Shown here one piece after another: positions 12,119-24,746 of a DNA stretch of 64,000 nt. Under the pieces are notes generated by a model. The model saw only the letters and a list, made by a program, of their open reading frames with translations. It made no database searches and was not told the DNA's origin. Each line of letters starts with the position of its first letter. Position 1 is the first letter of the stretch. This stretch comes from Hypomesus transpacificus (lineage: Eukaryota > Chordata > Actinopteri > Osmeriformes > Osmeridae): contig NC_061066.1 of assembly GCF_021917145.1 (NCBI RefSeq), positions 3,157,891 through 3,221,890 of the forward strand, written 5' to 3'. A program made the position numbers and the translations under genes.

Positions 12119-15100
12119 GAGTGAAGGACTGTTGATCTAGTACACTGATAGGAGTGGATATCGCCTTGATGACAGGAACACGACTGAAGCTATGACGCTG
12201 AGCACTGGCTAGAAAAAACAGGACACAGACTGACACATAGCCGGTGTGCTAGAGTTCAGGGTGTGGGGAAGGCCATGTAGTCTACCTGTGTGTCTGTATG
12301 GAAGGGCACAACATGATACTGTCAAACTAATCCATCCTCAAACACAATTTCACTTTAGCAAGTCTCCAAACCACACTGACACGACTGCGGACAGTTTCCC
12401 TGGTTACCCAAATTCAGAAGACAAAGTTACCTCTGTGTGTGTGTGTTTGTGTGTCTGCTCTGACGCAAGCTGTCAAGAAGCAGGTTGCCATGGAGCCATA
12501 ACTGTCATTACCTCACTTTACATAGCTCAGTTACATATGACAAACATGGGCATGTTTTCACAGAGGGAGTTTGGGACTCAGATATGTACTCCATTCGTGT
12601 GGTTCCTTCCAGCTATCAGCCAGTGACCTTTAGGCTCTGAGCCTCCACCACAGAGGGAGAGATAAGTGAGTATCTGATGAATGCACAAAGCTCACTTTCT
12701 CTTTGAACAGGCAACCAAAGTCAGCGCAGGCAAAAAACACACCACTTAGATGATATCATGTCCAGGCCAATCACCACACCCAGTGAGGACACTGTCCTTC
12801 TCTGTGATACGCTCACACATAAAACAATCGCGGGCCACGCTTGCACATAAAACACACATGCATGCAGCGAACAGACAAACAAATGCACGTACGTGTGTAC
12901 ACACACACACACACACACACACAGAGCAGAGTTGATATTTTATACGGGTCGAGTGAGAGTGAGTCATTTTCTCTGATTGAAAGCAGCAGTGTACTAGGCC
13001 AGACCAGAGCCTCTCTTGGCTCATGCACACAGGATGTGTAGATGTACCCATAAGTCCTCTGGGTAAGAGAGGGTAGAAAATCAATGCACTCGTTTGACTT
13101 TAAGATTTGCTCCAAATTAGCTGTAAGACAGTTGGCGCAAATATAATGCTACGCCTAATGAATGCCGAAATCCATGCGACACCAACTCAAGCGACCCGCG
13201 TGTCCAGAGACCAGAAGGGGGGTGAAAAAGGCTCCATCTGGCAACCGCCGTCGCCCGGGTGACCATGAGGGACATTTTCTTTGTGCAAAAAGCTCTTCAA
13301 CAAACTCACATCCTTCCTGCAAAACTAATACCCCCTTCCACAAGCCCCTCCCACCCCTCTGAACGACTCCCCCCACTAAACAAGAGGAAACACAGAAAGG
13401 GAGAGAGTGTTCCCTAGAACTCCACAGTTTCTCATTGGTCTGATTGTCAGACGTCCAAGTTTGGCCTTCCAATAAACAAACCTGGTTGTTGTGAGGTTTT
13501 GTGTCTTGGTTGGTTCCTTTTGCAGTGGTGTGTGTGCGTGTCTGTCTAGGCCTGTAATTTCCGTCGCCTCCCACACGGTTAGCTGTGGCAACCTGCTTGA
13601 CTATGACCAGAAGCTTGTAGATATTTCAGGAACTTTGGTTGCAAACGGCATTATTACAAAAATGCCTTGCATTTCAAACAGTGTCAAATAAATATTAGCC
13701 TTGAAAGATCGTTTCTGTTTTGTATGCTTATATAGTGCAATGTTTAGCAACCAAATGTTATGCCTTCCTCTACACTGCTCCAGATACAGCTGGGATTGAC
13801 CGAGGTTCAGGGCAGCTGATGTTGGAACAATGATCCGCATCACACTGATGAATCACCGTTCAAATTCCCCCATTCAGACACCGGCTGGCTAGCAGCACAG
13901 GGCAGCACACATGAGTGGTGACGACCCAGGGCCTGGGTAGCTTAGCTCGGCTAGCTAGACAGCTAACTGTTCCCACAGCTGCATCCAGACAGAGAGGGAA
14001 AGACAAGACAACCCACCCCTCGGTATGAGGTGAGACTGACAGACACATGCGCAAGACTCGCATCGGAACTGGAATCATAAGTCACTTTAGCATGTTAGCA
14101 TCAACGACGCCATGGTTGTCTGGTGGTAACGACGCCATGGTAGTCTGGTGGTAAAGACCTTGCTACAAACTGCGCTAGGTCAGTTAACTGCACAAGGAGT
14201 TAACTGTGTTAGGCTAGACTAAATACAAGCCTGGTAAGATCAGGAGTGTCTGAAGGGAGAACTATGAGAGGAATTACAGTGGCTAAGGGCATTGACCAAG
14301 AGTGTTTCCTCAGAGTCAAAATATGTGTTGGGCGGATGACAAGCAGTCCCAACAGGCCGCTCCGAGACATGCAACGGCCTCCGAGTGGGCGGGTTTAGGA
14401 AATTGAAACACAATGGATTGAAGCAGTCAGCCCCTAATCTCCCTTTATGCCTCGCTCCCTCATTGACTCCCATCTCACCGTCCCCCATCCCCCAACATCA
14501 ATCCCATTCCCTTCCTAATCGGTCAGCTGTTCCCTTGACGCTGTGTGTCAGGTTCGGGAGGTTACAGGTTCATCTGCGGTCCAAAAGTCAGAAGGTGGCC
14601 ACTGCATCACATCAGCTCTTCACTGACCTCACAGGAAAGAGTCCTTCAGGATGATCCAGTGTCGACGAGCACTGGCCCTTGCCCTAATGAGCCGTACCAA
14701 CCAATACATTCATCAAGCAAAACACCCCATAACAAGTCTAAATTATGTTCACCAAGTCAATGCCTTGGACCACCAGAGGGTCAGAAATTGGTCCTGAAAC
14801 TGGTGGGTCAGTGTTAAAGACATGCATTCAATGGTGAGGTGGAAGAGAAGCAATAATCTGTCATTCTGATACTTCTGAACCTGAGGTCTGCAGAGGGGGA
14901 GGGGGGAACAGGGAACAAATCCCTGCCACTGCCCTTTGACGGAGAAAGGGGCATCTTTCCATGGCCAGGACCAATGAGCAGCCATTCCCCAGCCTTCTTC
15001 GACCAATCAACATGCCAGATTAAGGGAAAAAAACAAACCCAGTGGGGTACCGACCAGATTATTATTCCTTTCATTCTGAGACAGTCTATGATGACCAGGG

Positions 15101-18100
15101 GGGGAAGGGCAGGGAGAAAGGCCAACATACATAATCTAGTGCCACCACTCAATTACCCTGGGGGGGATTTGAACGATTACTCCGTTAACCCCCTTGGGCT
15201 GACTGGGAACTGGATTGCCAGGGTCCGGAGGGGCATATGGGATGGCCGGGGTGTGTGTGTGGGGGGGGGGGGGGGGGGGGGGGGGCAGCTGAGCAGGGGG
15301 TAGGAATTCTCCAAATTCCATGGAGAACCATCAAAGCATGGTTCTAGCATTGGGTCCTCCCTCTCTACCACTCTATGACCCCCGACAGTGTGACTGCGAG
15401 CTGACCTCCAGTGCCCCTGGGGACCAGATCACTGCTAGCCTTGCGACTCTCATCATCAAGACTGCCCATGCAGCACACATCGCTTACTGTGCGTTGGGTG
15501 TTGGAAATGGAGATAGATAAGAGTGTGTGTGTGTGTGTGTGTTCTGTATCTCAGGAGCAAGAATGAGGGCAGACGGCAGGGCCTTGAGGCAGTCGTCTGC
15601 CTCCATGAATAAGGAGCATTGATTCCAGCAGACAGAAAGCTCTAACACAGCTCATGGGTCTGGCATCAGCTCTGCATGGCCAGCATCTCTGACACTCGAG
15701 CACCAGTAGAGTGACAGCCTGCCAGCCCTGCTCAGTATGGATATCTGACACACACACACACACAAGCACAGAGACCTGGATCCAGGTCAAAGTCTCACTG
15801 GGGCATCACTGGTTAAGAGCAGTCAACAGCCAGTGCATTGTCACCTCAAGTGTAGCGGGTGGCGGTTCACAGCAGTGTGGCCACTGGTACCATTGAGACA
15901 TACTGAACAGTCCCACATAGAGGGAATTATTCATACACACGCATGGTCGTGCAGGCACACACACACACTCATTGGAATAATAGACGTTTATAAGGACGAA
16001 GAAAAAAAAACATGAATTCAAACAGCCCCCCCCACACACACACACACACACACACAGTCCTTCTTCCAGCACCCCTCGGTCCCGTATGAAAGACAGATTG
16101 TGAGGGCTATTTCTGGAGGGCCAGAGTGTGTGCAGCTCTGCTCTGCAACCAGAGAGGAAGTGGCAGGCCACAGACGGGCATCACTGGCACACATCACCAG
16201 CCCTCCTCCCTTCCCCAGCCCTCCTCCCTTCCCCAGCCCTCCTCCCTTCCCCAGTCCTCCCTCCGATCTCTCCCCGTCTTGTCTGCTCTCTTCCTCTGCC
16301 TAAAGCATTACGACTCTGGCCCCTCTCCCCTACACAAGCCTCAACACACCAACCGGTCTGAAGGGCCCTGTGAAACCCCCTGATGACACGCACGCTGCTT
16401 TCCAAGAACGCTAGCTCAGACTGTATGAACGCTAGCTCAGTCTGTATGAACGCTAGCTCAGACTGTATGAACGCTAGCTCAGTCGGTATGAACGCTAGCT
16501 CAGTCTGTATGAACACAATTGTCTTGCAAAATGGCTGGGTTTCATTTGGCTTCCTCAGCATCAGTCCCAGACAGTGTCCCAGGAGAATGGGTTCATCCTC
16601 TAGCTCCCAATGCCAAACAGGGGGCTGTCTGCCTGTCTGTCTGTCTGTCTGGGTGGGTGGTTGACTCTGGCCGGGTGGGCAGCTGACTGGTTAAGGGAAG
16701 CTGTTGTGAGCAGTGCGCTCTTGTCAGGCTCTCTCTGCCAGAGCTGTCAATCCAAGCTGAAAAACAACTGCTCTGCCTGCATTCTGTTTAGACCACAACA
16801 GCATGCACAAACACTCCTCCAACCCCGAGCTGAGCTGAGGCGCTACCGCTACGAGAGGACGACAGAATGTAGACAGTGTGTGTGTGTGTGTATTAGGATA
16901 AACTTCTTCAAAACCATTGTGGCTGCTTTAGTTTAGGCCACTTTAAAAGACGCACACACCCTCTTCCTCAGGTTTTGCAGAAACCCTTGATATGCACAGA
17001 AGGACAATCTGGATTCTCGCTCTAAACACTTCTCTCTTGGGTCCTCTCTCCCATTTCCTGTTTGGTCCACGAGTCCAGTGGACGGAGCATCCGATTCGTC
17101 GACGGGTTCTTAGCCCAGTGGGGGGGGGGGAGGGAGGTTGCTGTCCAAACAGGTCAACATGGAGCACAGTTTCACCAGAAATCCCAGCTAGGAGAACCAC
17201 ACCCCTGTAACTGAGTGCTAATCCCCCACTGCAAGTAGCCATCTTGGATCTGACCAGGGTGTATCCAAGTGGTAAGTGTCTGGGGTGAGCTCAAAGTATG
17301 AAACCTGACACACAAATGGCTAGCAGAGAGCATGAATAGCATCTGAAGGCACAGCTCTCAGGTCTCCATCTTAAAGAGCAAGGGTGTGTTCACGGGCACA
17401 ATATTAACAGCCACTGACTGTGTGACAAATGGGGTTTAACTGTTGCAGCAGGTGGGAAAGACATGCCCCAACACTGTGTAGGTACAGACAGTGTCAGAAG
17501 TCAGGACAAGCTTGCCAGACACTGATGATGTCACTCCAATCCTTCCTTGCCTTATGTTGTGAAATGTCCTATGCCGTCTGTCTGACAGTCAGAACACAGA
17601 TGTTTGAAGCGGCCACTGCCATCACCTGTCTTTAATTAGGCCTTTAATGCCACAGTGCTCCTGGGCCGACACAACACTTAAAAAACAGCACCAAGCTTGA
17701 AAATGTCGAGATCAGTCTCACCGATTAAACCATATCAAGCCACAGTATCGATTCGCAGAAGTAGGCTACATCCACTTAAGGTAACAAGTCACAACTCTGG
17801 ATGTTGAGAAAAGGAAGCATATGGTAGCAGAATACAGTTGTAAGCAGCTAAAAGATCATCATCGCCCCTGAGTGATCCTTTTATGAGACTGAGAGCCTTG
17901 ATCATCTCAGCGCTTGGTCTTTAATGTCTGGCTTCCAGATGCTTTACAGGGCTGGAATTCAGTACAGAGCAGCAGGGTAGAAACAGGAAGGAGCGTTTCT
18001 GCAGCGTTTGCAGCGTCCACATCATAGCATCCTGCCGAACCTGCACGTATTTGCCCCATCAAACAAACATGCAATAAGCGCATGCAAAAAACACTACTGT

Positions 18101-19275
18101 TCGTTGTACAACCTTGTTAATTTGCCAAAAAGCAATGCCAGTTGTTGCTTGCTTTTACGATGCAGAAAGCTTGTCATGTTGCAATTTTCTCCATGCTACT
18201 TCTGAATAAATCATAGAGAAATCCAGTCTATAAATAAAAGACTACACGTTACACGTTTTAAACTAGCTACATGCTTTCTTTGGATAAGGCAGTTTGAATA
18301 TTTCATGGCCAACGGGCCATTATACTGCACGGATCTAGGGCAACACAAACAGGAGAGAGCGTCAGATAACGGTCCTAAACAGTCCTTGTCCCAACAACAC
18401 AACAGGAGGAAAGCTGAGCTGGTCTCCATTCTGGCTGCAGTGTGAAGGGGTCTCGGGGAGGGGCAAACCCTTCTAGGTTAATCTCCACAAACAGAAACAA
18501 AGAAATCCACCAACACGTATAAAGATTGAAGACACAGGTTAAAATAACAAACACATGTTTGCAAACTATCAAGACATTCAAAAAAAGATTGACAAACTTT
18601 GTAATGTATCATACTACACAGTAGATGCCTACTAGGAAGGATGAAGTGTCAATTCTGGCCACTTCGTTAAGATTAATATACCTAACAAAACATGTATCTG
18701 AATCTTGAAGCGGTTTTAGAAATGTGCACAGTGCCCAATTAATAAATTTGTAGCCACTATAGCTAAGCCAGTCTGATAGACACCACTCGCGGGCTAGCTA
18801 GATAACTAGCTGTAGGAGTAGCCTTGTTAGCTAACCTAATGTTGCTAAAGCTTTGGCTAGCAAGTTCGCTTTCAATATTGGCACGTTAACTTACGTGGTT
18901 ATTTCATATAAGTGTTACAGTTATGCATTCCAGCAAAATATGGACATGCACGCTTTTACTCAATTTGTTTCTCGTAGTTTGACATGACAGGACGACGCAA
19001 GTGACTAATCTCAAGGGGCCGTCGTTTGACTCCGCGATCTATAGTTCAGTGCTATGCCTCATCAGACACCTCTGAGCTGTGGGAAGCCGTTTTGTCCCGT
19101 CCCGTCCCGAGCCCGTCCCCGCCTCCCTCTCCTCCGCCTCCTGTTTATCACAGTGCTGCACCGTACTAGCTAATACGCTAGCATTATGTAGCATGTATGT
19201 AGCTAGCATTCAAACCTCACCTCTCTTATCGAGGTCGTAACCGACCACCACGAAGTAGTCGGCGAGCCTGGCCAT
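692..19275 (-). CDS. sbf1: SET-binding factor 1 (myotubularin-related 5), 5' part: DENN region
   Basis: Partial gene: nine coding exons, read right to left: 19221-19275, 6799-6884, 6187-6324, 5851-5976, 5630-5740, 1343-1448, 1008-1140 and 692-800 are contiguous in phase (348 nt in the last three together), giving 288 residues; that is eight exons seen plus the rest beyond position 1. The protein starts [19 protein letters not shown]. Conserved stretches are [75 protein letters not shown] and [16 protein letters not shown], typical of the upstream DENN and core DENN modules of SBF1/SBF2. In the family, this region acts as a guanine-exchange module for Rab GTPases, and the distal part (outside the window) holds GRAM, inactive phosphatase and PH domains. 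SBF1 rather than SBF2 is favoured by the adjacent adm2, its neighbour in human too. Exon 4 could start at the next AG, losing two codons. Confidence 0.93.
2640..2757. mobile_element. Truncated fish interspersed repeat, hAT-like end
   Basis: The segment ends in GGGAACCACTG (the form typical of hAT/Charlie-type termini), preceded by TGTTCCAACACACCTGATTC, a phrase I recognise from dispersed repeats in many teleost genomes. No matching left terminus is found just upstream, so this looks like a truncated or non-autonomous copy. It lies in an sbf1 intron. The family assignment rests on memory of repeat consensus wording, not on a search. Confidence 0.55.
5345..5622. repeat. GTGTGGGGT-type minisatellite
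   Basis: About 9-10 bp units of the form GTGTGTGGGG are repeated with variants (GTGTGGAGT). The most regular part is 5523-5613. The array stops about 8-12 bases from the donor site of sbf1 exon 5 (5629). Long open frames in all phases across it are a by-product of the periodic composition. Confidence 0.9.
7400..7579. repeat. (ACAG)n tetranucleotide microsatellite
   Basis: About 180 bases of nearly pure CAGA/ACAG tetranucleotide, interrupted by a few GGCA and TCAG variants. It lies in sbf1 intron 1. The open frames through it (TDRQ-type or CLSV-type periodic peptides) are artefacts. Confidence 0.95.
9037..9482. repeat. Minisatellite, about 29-36 bp unit
   Basis: The phrase CCATCCAACCTCACCTGC recurs about thirteen times, separated by variable CAGTCACCAG or CAGGCCCCAG linkers, some of which are duplicated. 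The plus-strand frame stays open across most of the array (periodic [14 protein letters not shown] peptide). No cas genes or uniform spacers are present. Confidence 0.93.
10632..11140. mobile_element. hAT-type miniature transposon (MITE), about 509 bp
   Basis: The left end reads CAGTGTTTACGC and the right end, on the opposite strand, CAGTGTTTCCTCC, giving an 8 bp perfect terminal inverted repeat CAGTGTTT. The 6 bp CTGGGA occurs directly outside both ends (10626-10631 and 11141-11146). Near the left end there is a hairpin: GCCGTGGCGGC (10656-10666) against GCCGCCACGG (10680-10689). No transposase frame lies inside, so the copy would be non-autonomous. hAT elements usually duplicate 8 bp, so the 6 bp repeat may be an eroded duplication. 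A run of 17 G lies at 11071-11087. Confidence 0.75.
11784..11793. mobile_element. Second hAT-like terminus
   Basis: GGAAACACTG, the same terminal motif as the right end of the element at 10632-11140, recurs here, preceded by GGCTAGA. No partner left end was found between the two, so this may be the remnant of another truncated copy or chance. Confidence 0.35.
11959..12120. repeat. (GA)n microsatellite
   Basis: About 160 bases of GA dinucleotide with a few GAGAT and GGAG interruptions, in sbf1 intron 1. Purine-only on the plus strand. Confidence 0.95.
14103..14152. repeat. 25 bp tandem duplication
   Basis: Two adjacent copies starting AACGACGCCATGGT, differing at one position (T or A after CCATGGT), in sbf1 intron 1. 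It is a local duplication with no recognised function. Confidence 0.9.
15261..15285. repeat. 25 bp G homopolymer
   Basis: A run of 25 G directly after a GT repeat, in sbf1 intron 1. Other runs are at 6-19 (C), 10534-10552 (C), 11071-11087 (G), 33760-33779 (C) and 40044-40067 (G). Exact lengths in assemblies are unreliable. Confidence 0.9.
16199..16258. repeat. 17 bp CT-rich tandem repeat, about 3.5 copies
   Basis: The unit CAGCCCTCCTCCCTTCC is repeated, with the last copy degenerate (CAGTCCTCC). It lies 150 bases before the 21 bp minisatellite at 16406. Confidence 0.85.
16406..16514. repeat. 21 bp minisatellite, five copies
   Basis: The unit GAACGCTAGCTCAGACTGTAT alternates A and T at one position (CAGACTG or CAGTCTG). 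Since 21 is a multiple of three, frames stay open through it (ELAFIQT-like on the minus strand), but nothing else suggests a gene. It lies in sbf1 intron 1. Confidence 0.92.
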
Positions 19276-19290
19276 CTTGGACTTTACGGC
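19080..19290 (-). promoter_or_regulatory. sbf1: GC-rich sbf1 first exon and proximal leader
   Basis: The sbf1 start codon (19275-19273) lies in a short leader. The donor is at 19220, with GTGAGG inside the intron. The intronic side at 19090-19145 is a C-rich stretch with several CCCGTCCC copies and many CpG, consistent with a CpG-island promoter extending into intron 1. No TATA box is seen. The transcription start is not resolved. Confidence 0.5.
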
Positions 19291-20751
19291 GACAGGCCTT
19301 TGTAGCTATATCCTTGCACTTGAACGTCAATAATCCATTCACATTCTGATGGTGAAAGACACATCACGGGCGACAGTAGCATCCTTCCAGCTGTATCCCG
19401 CCGCCATACTGTCAGTCTGCCTTGCCCTGACAGTGGAGAGCAATGAGTCTGCGCACAAACTCTCAGGGAGGGGCACATGGCAGGAATGTCCAGTGCACAT
19501 TCTGACTTAACTCTACGAGGATGACAGACATTAGTTGAGTTAAACGGGTGTTGCTGACTGTGCGACGGACAGGAGGCTACAATTAATTTTGGATGAGTCT
19601 GTAAAGACAATAATTTACTAAAAGCATGCTGGTGGTATTTACATTAAATCCACCGTATGTATCTGTCTTCTTGTACATCTCTAACTTAGACATAAGTATT
19701 TTGTAAGCAGCAGTTACATAAGTAATTTATGCAAATATTTAATATTTAATGTCACATTGTAATAGGACGGATGGCCCCATATTTATGACGATGTAAACTA
19801 TAGCAAACGGACAGCAGTCCGTTTAGAGATATTGTCAAAATACAGAAGTTATGGATAGATGAGTTTGTTCCAGAAATCTATCCAAACAGATACATATTTT
19901 GTGCCTGTCCAGTCAGCATTGTAATGCCACGGAGAGAATTCCAACACTTCCTGCACTGTGAACTTTGACCAAAAGTACTTATCACTCTGGGATTAAAAAC
20001 ATTCCCAGGCATGCTTTTTCTCATGCATTTTTGCATTGATGCTTGCCTTTCAGCAACAGTTTCTCTAGAATTTTCCTGGTTTAGCTGTTGATGCCCCTGA
20101 CTGAAGATAATTGGCTTTAAGGAGGTCACTGGTTTCCTTTGACAGACACCATCTTTGACAACAATGTCGACAAGATAACACATATTCCAGATAAACCATT
20201 GTTGTCAGTGGACCAACACTATTTTCATTGGTAGCTGGTGGGGACCCCCTTCCTGCGGGGTCATTTGTATTCTTCTGGATTCTGCATTTTTTACATGTTT
20301 GCCATGACCTTGGACCGCTAGTGGACAAGAGGAACAAGTAGCAGAGATGTTGCCTGATCTCCCCCAGTACCACTGCAACAAAGAGGGCTTAATCCAAGGT
20401 ATACAAGACAGTGAGAGGCCTGAGTTGACCATAAGCCTTAAAGACTTACAATGGAAACACTGATCAGAATTCTAGCCGTGTCCAGGTTCACACAGTGGTG
20501 ATGATAATGTAATTATTCTTGCTAACATCCAAGCTGTCTTGGTACTGCGTCCAGGTTCCTTTCTAAAGATGACCATGATGACCTTTACGTTCCTTCTTAC
20601 TAGAACTGTGAGGCACGCACATCTCCATGGAGACAGCACTGACACAGTGTAGAGATGCATTTTGTATTTTTTTTCTTCTTCAGGTAACTCAACTAAAAAC
20701 AGGTAACTCATCTTGAGTTTTGTTTAGGGGTCACAGAGACCATGATTCACA

Positions 20752-20763
20752 AGAGAGAGAGAG

Positions 20764-20808
<45 letters not shown>

Positions 20809-20813
20809 GAGAA
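20752..20813. repeat. (GA)n microsatellite
   Basis: About 60 bases of GA dinucleotide with one GC interruption, between sbf1 and adm2. Confidence 0.95.
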
Positions 20814-23800
20814 GACAAATTACTAAGATAGAGGAAAGCAGAGAGGTAAGGCAAGGTCATGTTCTGTCACTGATTCTCCCCAACACATGACATACAGCCC
20901 ACTCAGTGTGCAAAGAGCAGAACTGTAGGGCGGATGTAACAGTCACATGACTTCCTGACGACAAACCAACAGACAGGAAGTGGGTGAAAGGCCTCTTGCA
21001 AATCATAGCTTGTCTTTGGGTGACAATTGGGGTATAATTGCTTTTATTCTGAAGTTTGTAATGAAAAAACCTTTGGACGACAAGCACTGAGATCATAAAA
21101 TACTTTCACTTCCTTAAAATGTGCAATAGAAAAGGCAGACAGACACTAAAGTAAAAACGGAACTGTGTCTATTGCATCCGAAGTTCCATTTATGGTTAAA
21201 TCCTCAGTTCATTGAAGTGCTCACAATACCATAGTGATGAGGAGAGGATGGAAATCAGCCAGACAATATTCAGAGAGATGGGTCATATTGTAATCAAATG
21301 ATAGGCACATACCGTTAACGACCCCAAAAAGTGACTGAATGGGTAAGCCTGCTTTGTCAGGTCTAGTCCTTATCACTCTGGATTAAAACGATCAAATGGA
21401 CTCACAGGTTAGCCACACCTAATACACACACAAGGCTGGGAATGTAGCAAAGGGTTTTGTCTACAGTAAACTCTGTCTTCCTCCTCTGTTACTATTTGTG
21501 TTTTTACTCATAACACACAAAGAAGAAACATCAGAACGGGAAGGGGTGTCAGTGATCTCTCGACCCCATTACACAGTCTCCATCACACAATCTACTTCCA
21601 TTCAGTTCACTCCCCAGCAGGTCTTAAGGTCTTATAAAAAGACGGTCTGGATGTTTCTGTAGCATTCTTGTCTAGTTTGCATTGCCGGAAGCTCTTGACC
21701 CAGTCAAGATAATCCCCTGTAAACAGTTGAGGTTGTTTTCAGGAGAGTGTCTAAATGAATTAATAAGTAAACTTTGCCTTTGTGAACATACTACAACAGT
21801 CTTACTGTTGTGTTCCCTTTACATAATGATTCTACCATCATACATTTCTTATTTGTTGGATGGTGTGATCTCATGTTCAACCACTCCCAGAGTAAAAAAA
21901 GGCACAGTCAGGTGGAGTTAGTTCTGGACGCACTACTATTGTCTCTCTCTACTGTCCCACCTAGTAACCAGTGCGCTATGCTATCATGTTTCCCCAACAG
22001 AAAGAAGATCCCTCATTGACCAACGAAATGGGCACGCTGGCAAAGTCTTGCCCCCCTTATACCCAGGATGCAACCCTTCCCTCTCTCCACTTGTAACAAG
22101 AGCCGTACAAACAAACTTGACTGTGAGACGTCAAATAGAGACTACTGGCCAGTGAGGTTAGGAAACATGAACAAGCCGTTCAAACAAACGTCCTGGTTGT
22201 TCACCGTCCCAAAATAAGATGCATAAACAAACGTGGTGAGGAGCCAATGTGAACACACAGGGGACCCAAAAAATACTGGGAAATAACCATGTCTCCGAAT
22301 TGATTTTTCACAGGGATTTAATGGTGACTCAATTTATAAGATAAACCCCTCATTTGATGATGTTTGTTTCTGTGTTTTAAAATTCAAACCAATCAAGTTT
22401 ATTATGTTTGGGAACAGAATCCATGCTTTTCCCCTCTGGGGGTGAAAGCTGTGTTTGGCCCGGCTCCACTGGGTTTAGCTCTGTGGAGAGCCGTGGCCTC
22501 TCTGATGTACATCATCCAGTTGGTGAGCATCACTAGGGGGCAGCAGCCGTAAGAGAACCGTTAGACTGAAGTGCAGTGCACGATACCTCACAGAGAAAGG
22601 ATGCACTATAACTGAGGGATTAACTGAACCATGATTAGAAAAAAACAATACATTTTGTTTGATTAAAGTGGTGGCGTGTGTTTGCATATAGGGATTTTCT
22701 TTTTCCCCACTTGAATCTACATGACTGGTTTCGTAATATAAGCCACCTACTTTGAGAGAAACGCTCAGGACATTTAAACACCATACAGCTTTGTTTATGT
22801 TTTGCTTCCTGCTCCTAATCATAAAAAGACAAATAGTTTGATCTTTGTGTGCACAAAATTAATAATGGTACACATATTAAAGCATGTACAGTAGAATGTT
22901 TTACTTCGCTTTGGGGGGCCTTGGTTTAGTCCTCCCATGAAAATTACTATGTTTACAATTGCTGAGTGTTTATGCAACCCATGAAACATTATGTGACCCA
23001 ATCTCGCCAAATATAAATCTTCACGTCAAGCGGGAACACGACGAAAGATCCGTTTCCTTTGATCGCTTGGCTGTGTCCCCAAACCTTTTAGTCTATTTCA
23101 AAGCCGAGGGAGTAAAGTTGGAGACACTTTAAGCACGGTCTGTGCCGCATTTACCGGCTGCACAGAGAACCTACTCAAGTGCACTAATTGCCAAGTAAAG
23201 CCAGTGCATGATTGAGAGATCAAAACCGGCGCACAGCCTCTGTCCATGCCAACTCGCTGTTATGTAAATGGGTCAGTATCAGTGATTGACCTGCTTCAGC
23301 CTCTCATTTTTCCAGTGAGTATGTACAGAACTTGGAGATAATTACAGAGAATGATCTCACGATCATCTCCAGCTTTATTACAAGAGAAAGACTCTCTTGT
23401 ACTCCTGCACAGAGCGGACAGGTTGGCCAGGAATTACATGGATGATGTGGACAAAAGAAACATGACCGTACAACATGAGTTGGTTTACTGGTAAGTGGCC
23501 TCTCCTTGAAAGAAGGCAAGTAAAAGATTAGAGGTGGGATTCTTTCATTTGTGACCAGTCTGGATTAGTCTGCTTTTACCTGCTACCTGTGTGATACGAC
23601 ACTGTCAGGTGATTAGCCATGGAGCAGTTATAAAGCTTCAACAGTGGGACACTCCCACTTTCCAAAAAAAGGCAGAAAAACATGCAATCAATGCAGGCTG
23701 TTACATCAGAATGAACTTTCCAGATTAAGAGGTGGAAAACCCATTTTGATACAAATTCAAACAAGGCAAAGTCCATGGCAGAGCTAAATTCCCTTTGCAA

Positions 23801-24671
23801 CTGTCCATATATCCCATAGGATCAAAATATTGTAAGACACTTGCATGGATGACCAACAGTCACATCTTAAACAGGGAAGACACTCCTCAACCTGTTTAGC
23901 ATGTCAGTTTTCTGAGGAATCCGTTTTGAATAAGTCATATGTGTTTCGTGTAGATCAAATGAGATGTGTGCAGCCGGGCCTAATTCATTAAACATAATAA
24001 ACAAGGATAGAGTTTCTGCATAAAGTGAGCTCGCAGACTAAACAAAACCGCCCACGTACACTCCTAAGAAGGGACTTAAGTGGCATGTGTTGTATCTGAA
24101 TCATCCACAGTTATACAGGTCTATGCAAGTACAATACCTATAATAGAGTTGTTTTAACAAGCATCCCACACCCTAAACATAAAGAAGGATACATTGTGCT
24201 TTCATAAAAAAGTTAAACATTTACAGTTCAAATTCCTCAAGTTTATGAGGACAGAAATAATCTATATAATACATAATTGAACTCACACAAGACTTAACAA
24301 CTAGCTAAATAGCTTTGTAACGCATTTCCTTATACTTGGAAATCTATCATAATATTTAGACAAATGACGAAGAGAACATGTCACATTGTTCCATTTAACA
24401 AGATGTTGCATAAGGTACAGTACATGAGGCGGTATGGGTGTGCCCAGCCAAAATTGGTGGGGATCTTAGAAAATCTGTATCTTTTCTTATCTCCTGGGCT
24501 CAGACACCCTCAAGTCACAGTGAACGATAAGAGACGGGTTGGAGAGTGGCTGGAAGACATGAAGTGCTTTTTGAAAAGCATTTTTGTTTGCACTCTAGTT
24601 AGAGGAGGGTTAGTGAGTTCAAAAACCACAGGAGCAACAACTGAATACATTTCAAAGATGTACTAGATCAG

Positions 24672-24746
24672 GGACAGGTATAGCTCAGTGGTGAAGTATT
24701 TGACTGCAGACAAGGGGTTGCAGGTTCAGATCCCCTGTTGCTCTGA
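24672..24746 (+). mobile_element. tRNA-Cys-like SINE head or tRNA pseudogene
   Basis: TATAGCTCAGTGGTGAAG matches an A box and TTTGACTGCAGA an anticodon arm with GCA (Cys). GGTTCAGATCCCC is close to a B box. The acceptor arms (about ACAGGTA against TGTTGCT) and the T stem do not pair properly, and a non-tRNA AT-rich tail with short tandem AATG repeats follows. This fits a tRNA-derived SINE or dead tRNA copy better than a working tRNA. Confidence 0.6.

Larger units (their letters stand above)
6885..19220 (-). other. sbf1 intron 1
   Basis: A 12.3 kb intron with acceptor CTCCAG (minus sense, at 6885) and donor GTGAGG at 19220. It carries microsatellites, three minisatellites, several long G or C runs and at least one hAT-type miniature element (listed separately). 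No additional conserved coding exon or RNA gene was recognised on either strand. Confidence 0.7.

Noticed and set aside
19878..20373. Two overlapping minus-strand ORFs of about 100 codons with several Cys
   Set aside because: They are in different frames, and I recognise no domain or splice sites linking them. Possibly a decayed element, but not supportable.
24672..24746. Functional tRNA-Cys gene
   Set aside because: The acceptor arms do not pair and the T stem is irregular, unlike the clean tRNA-Tyr at 61538.
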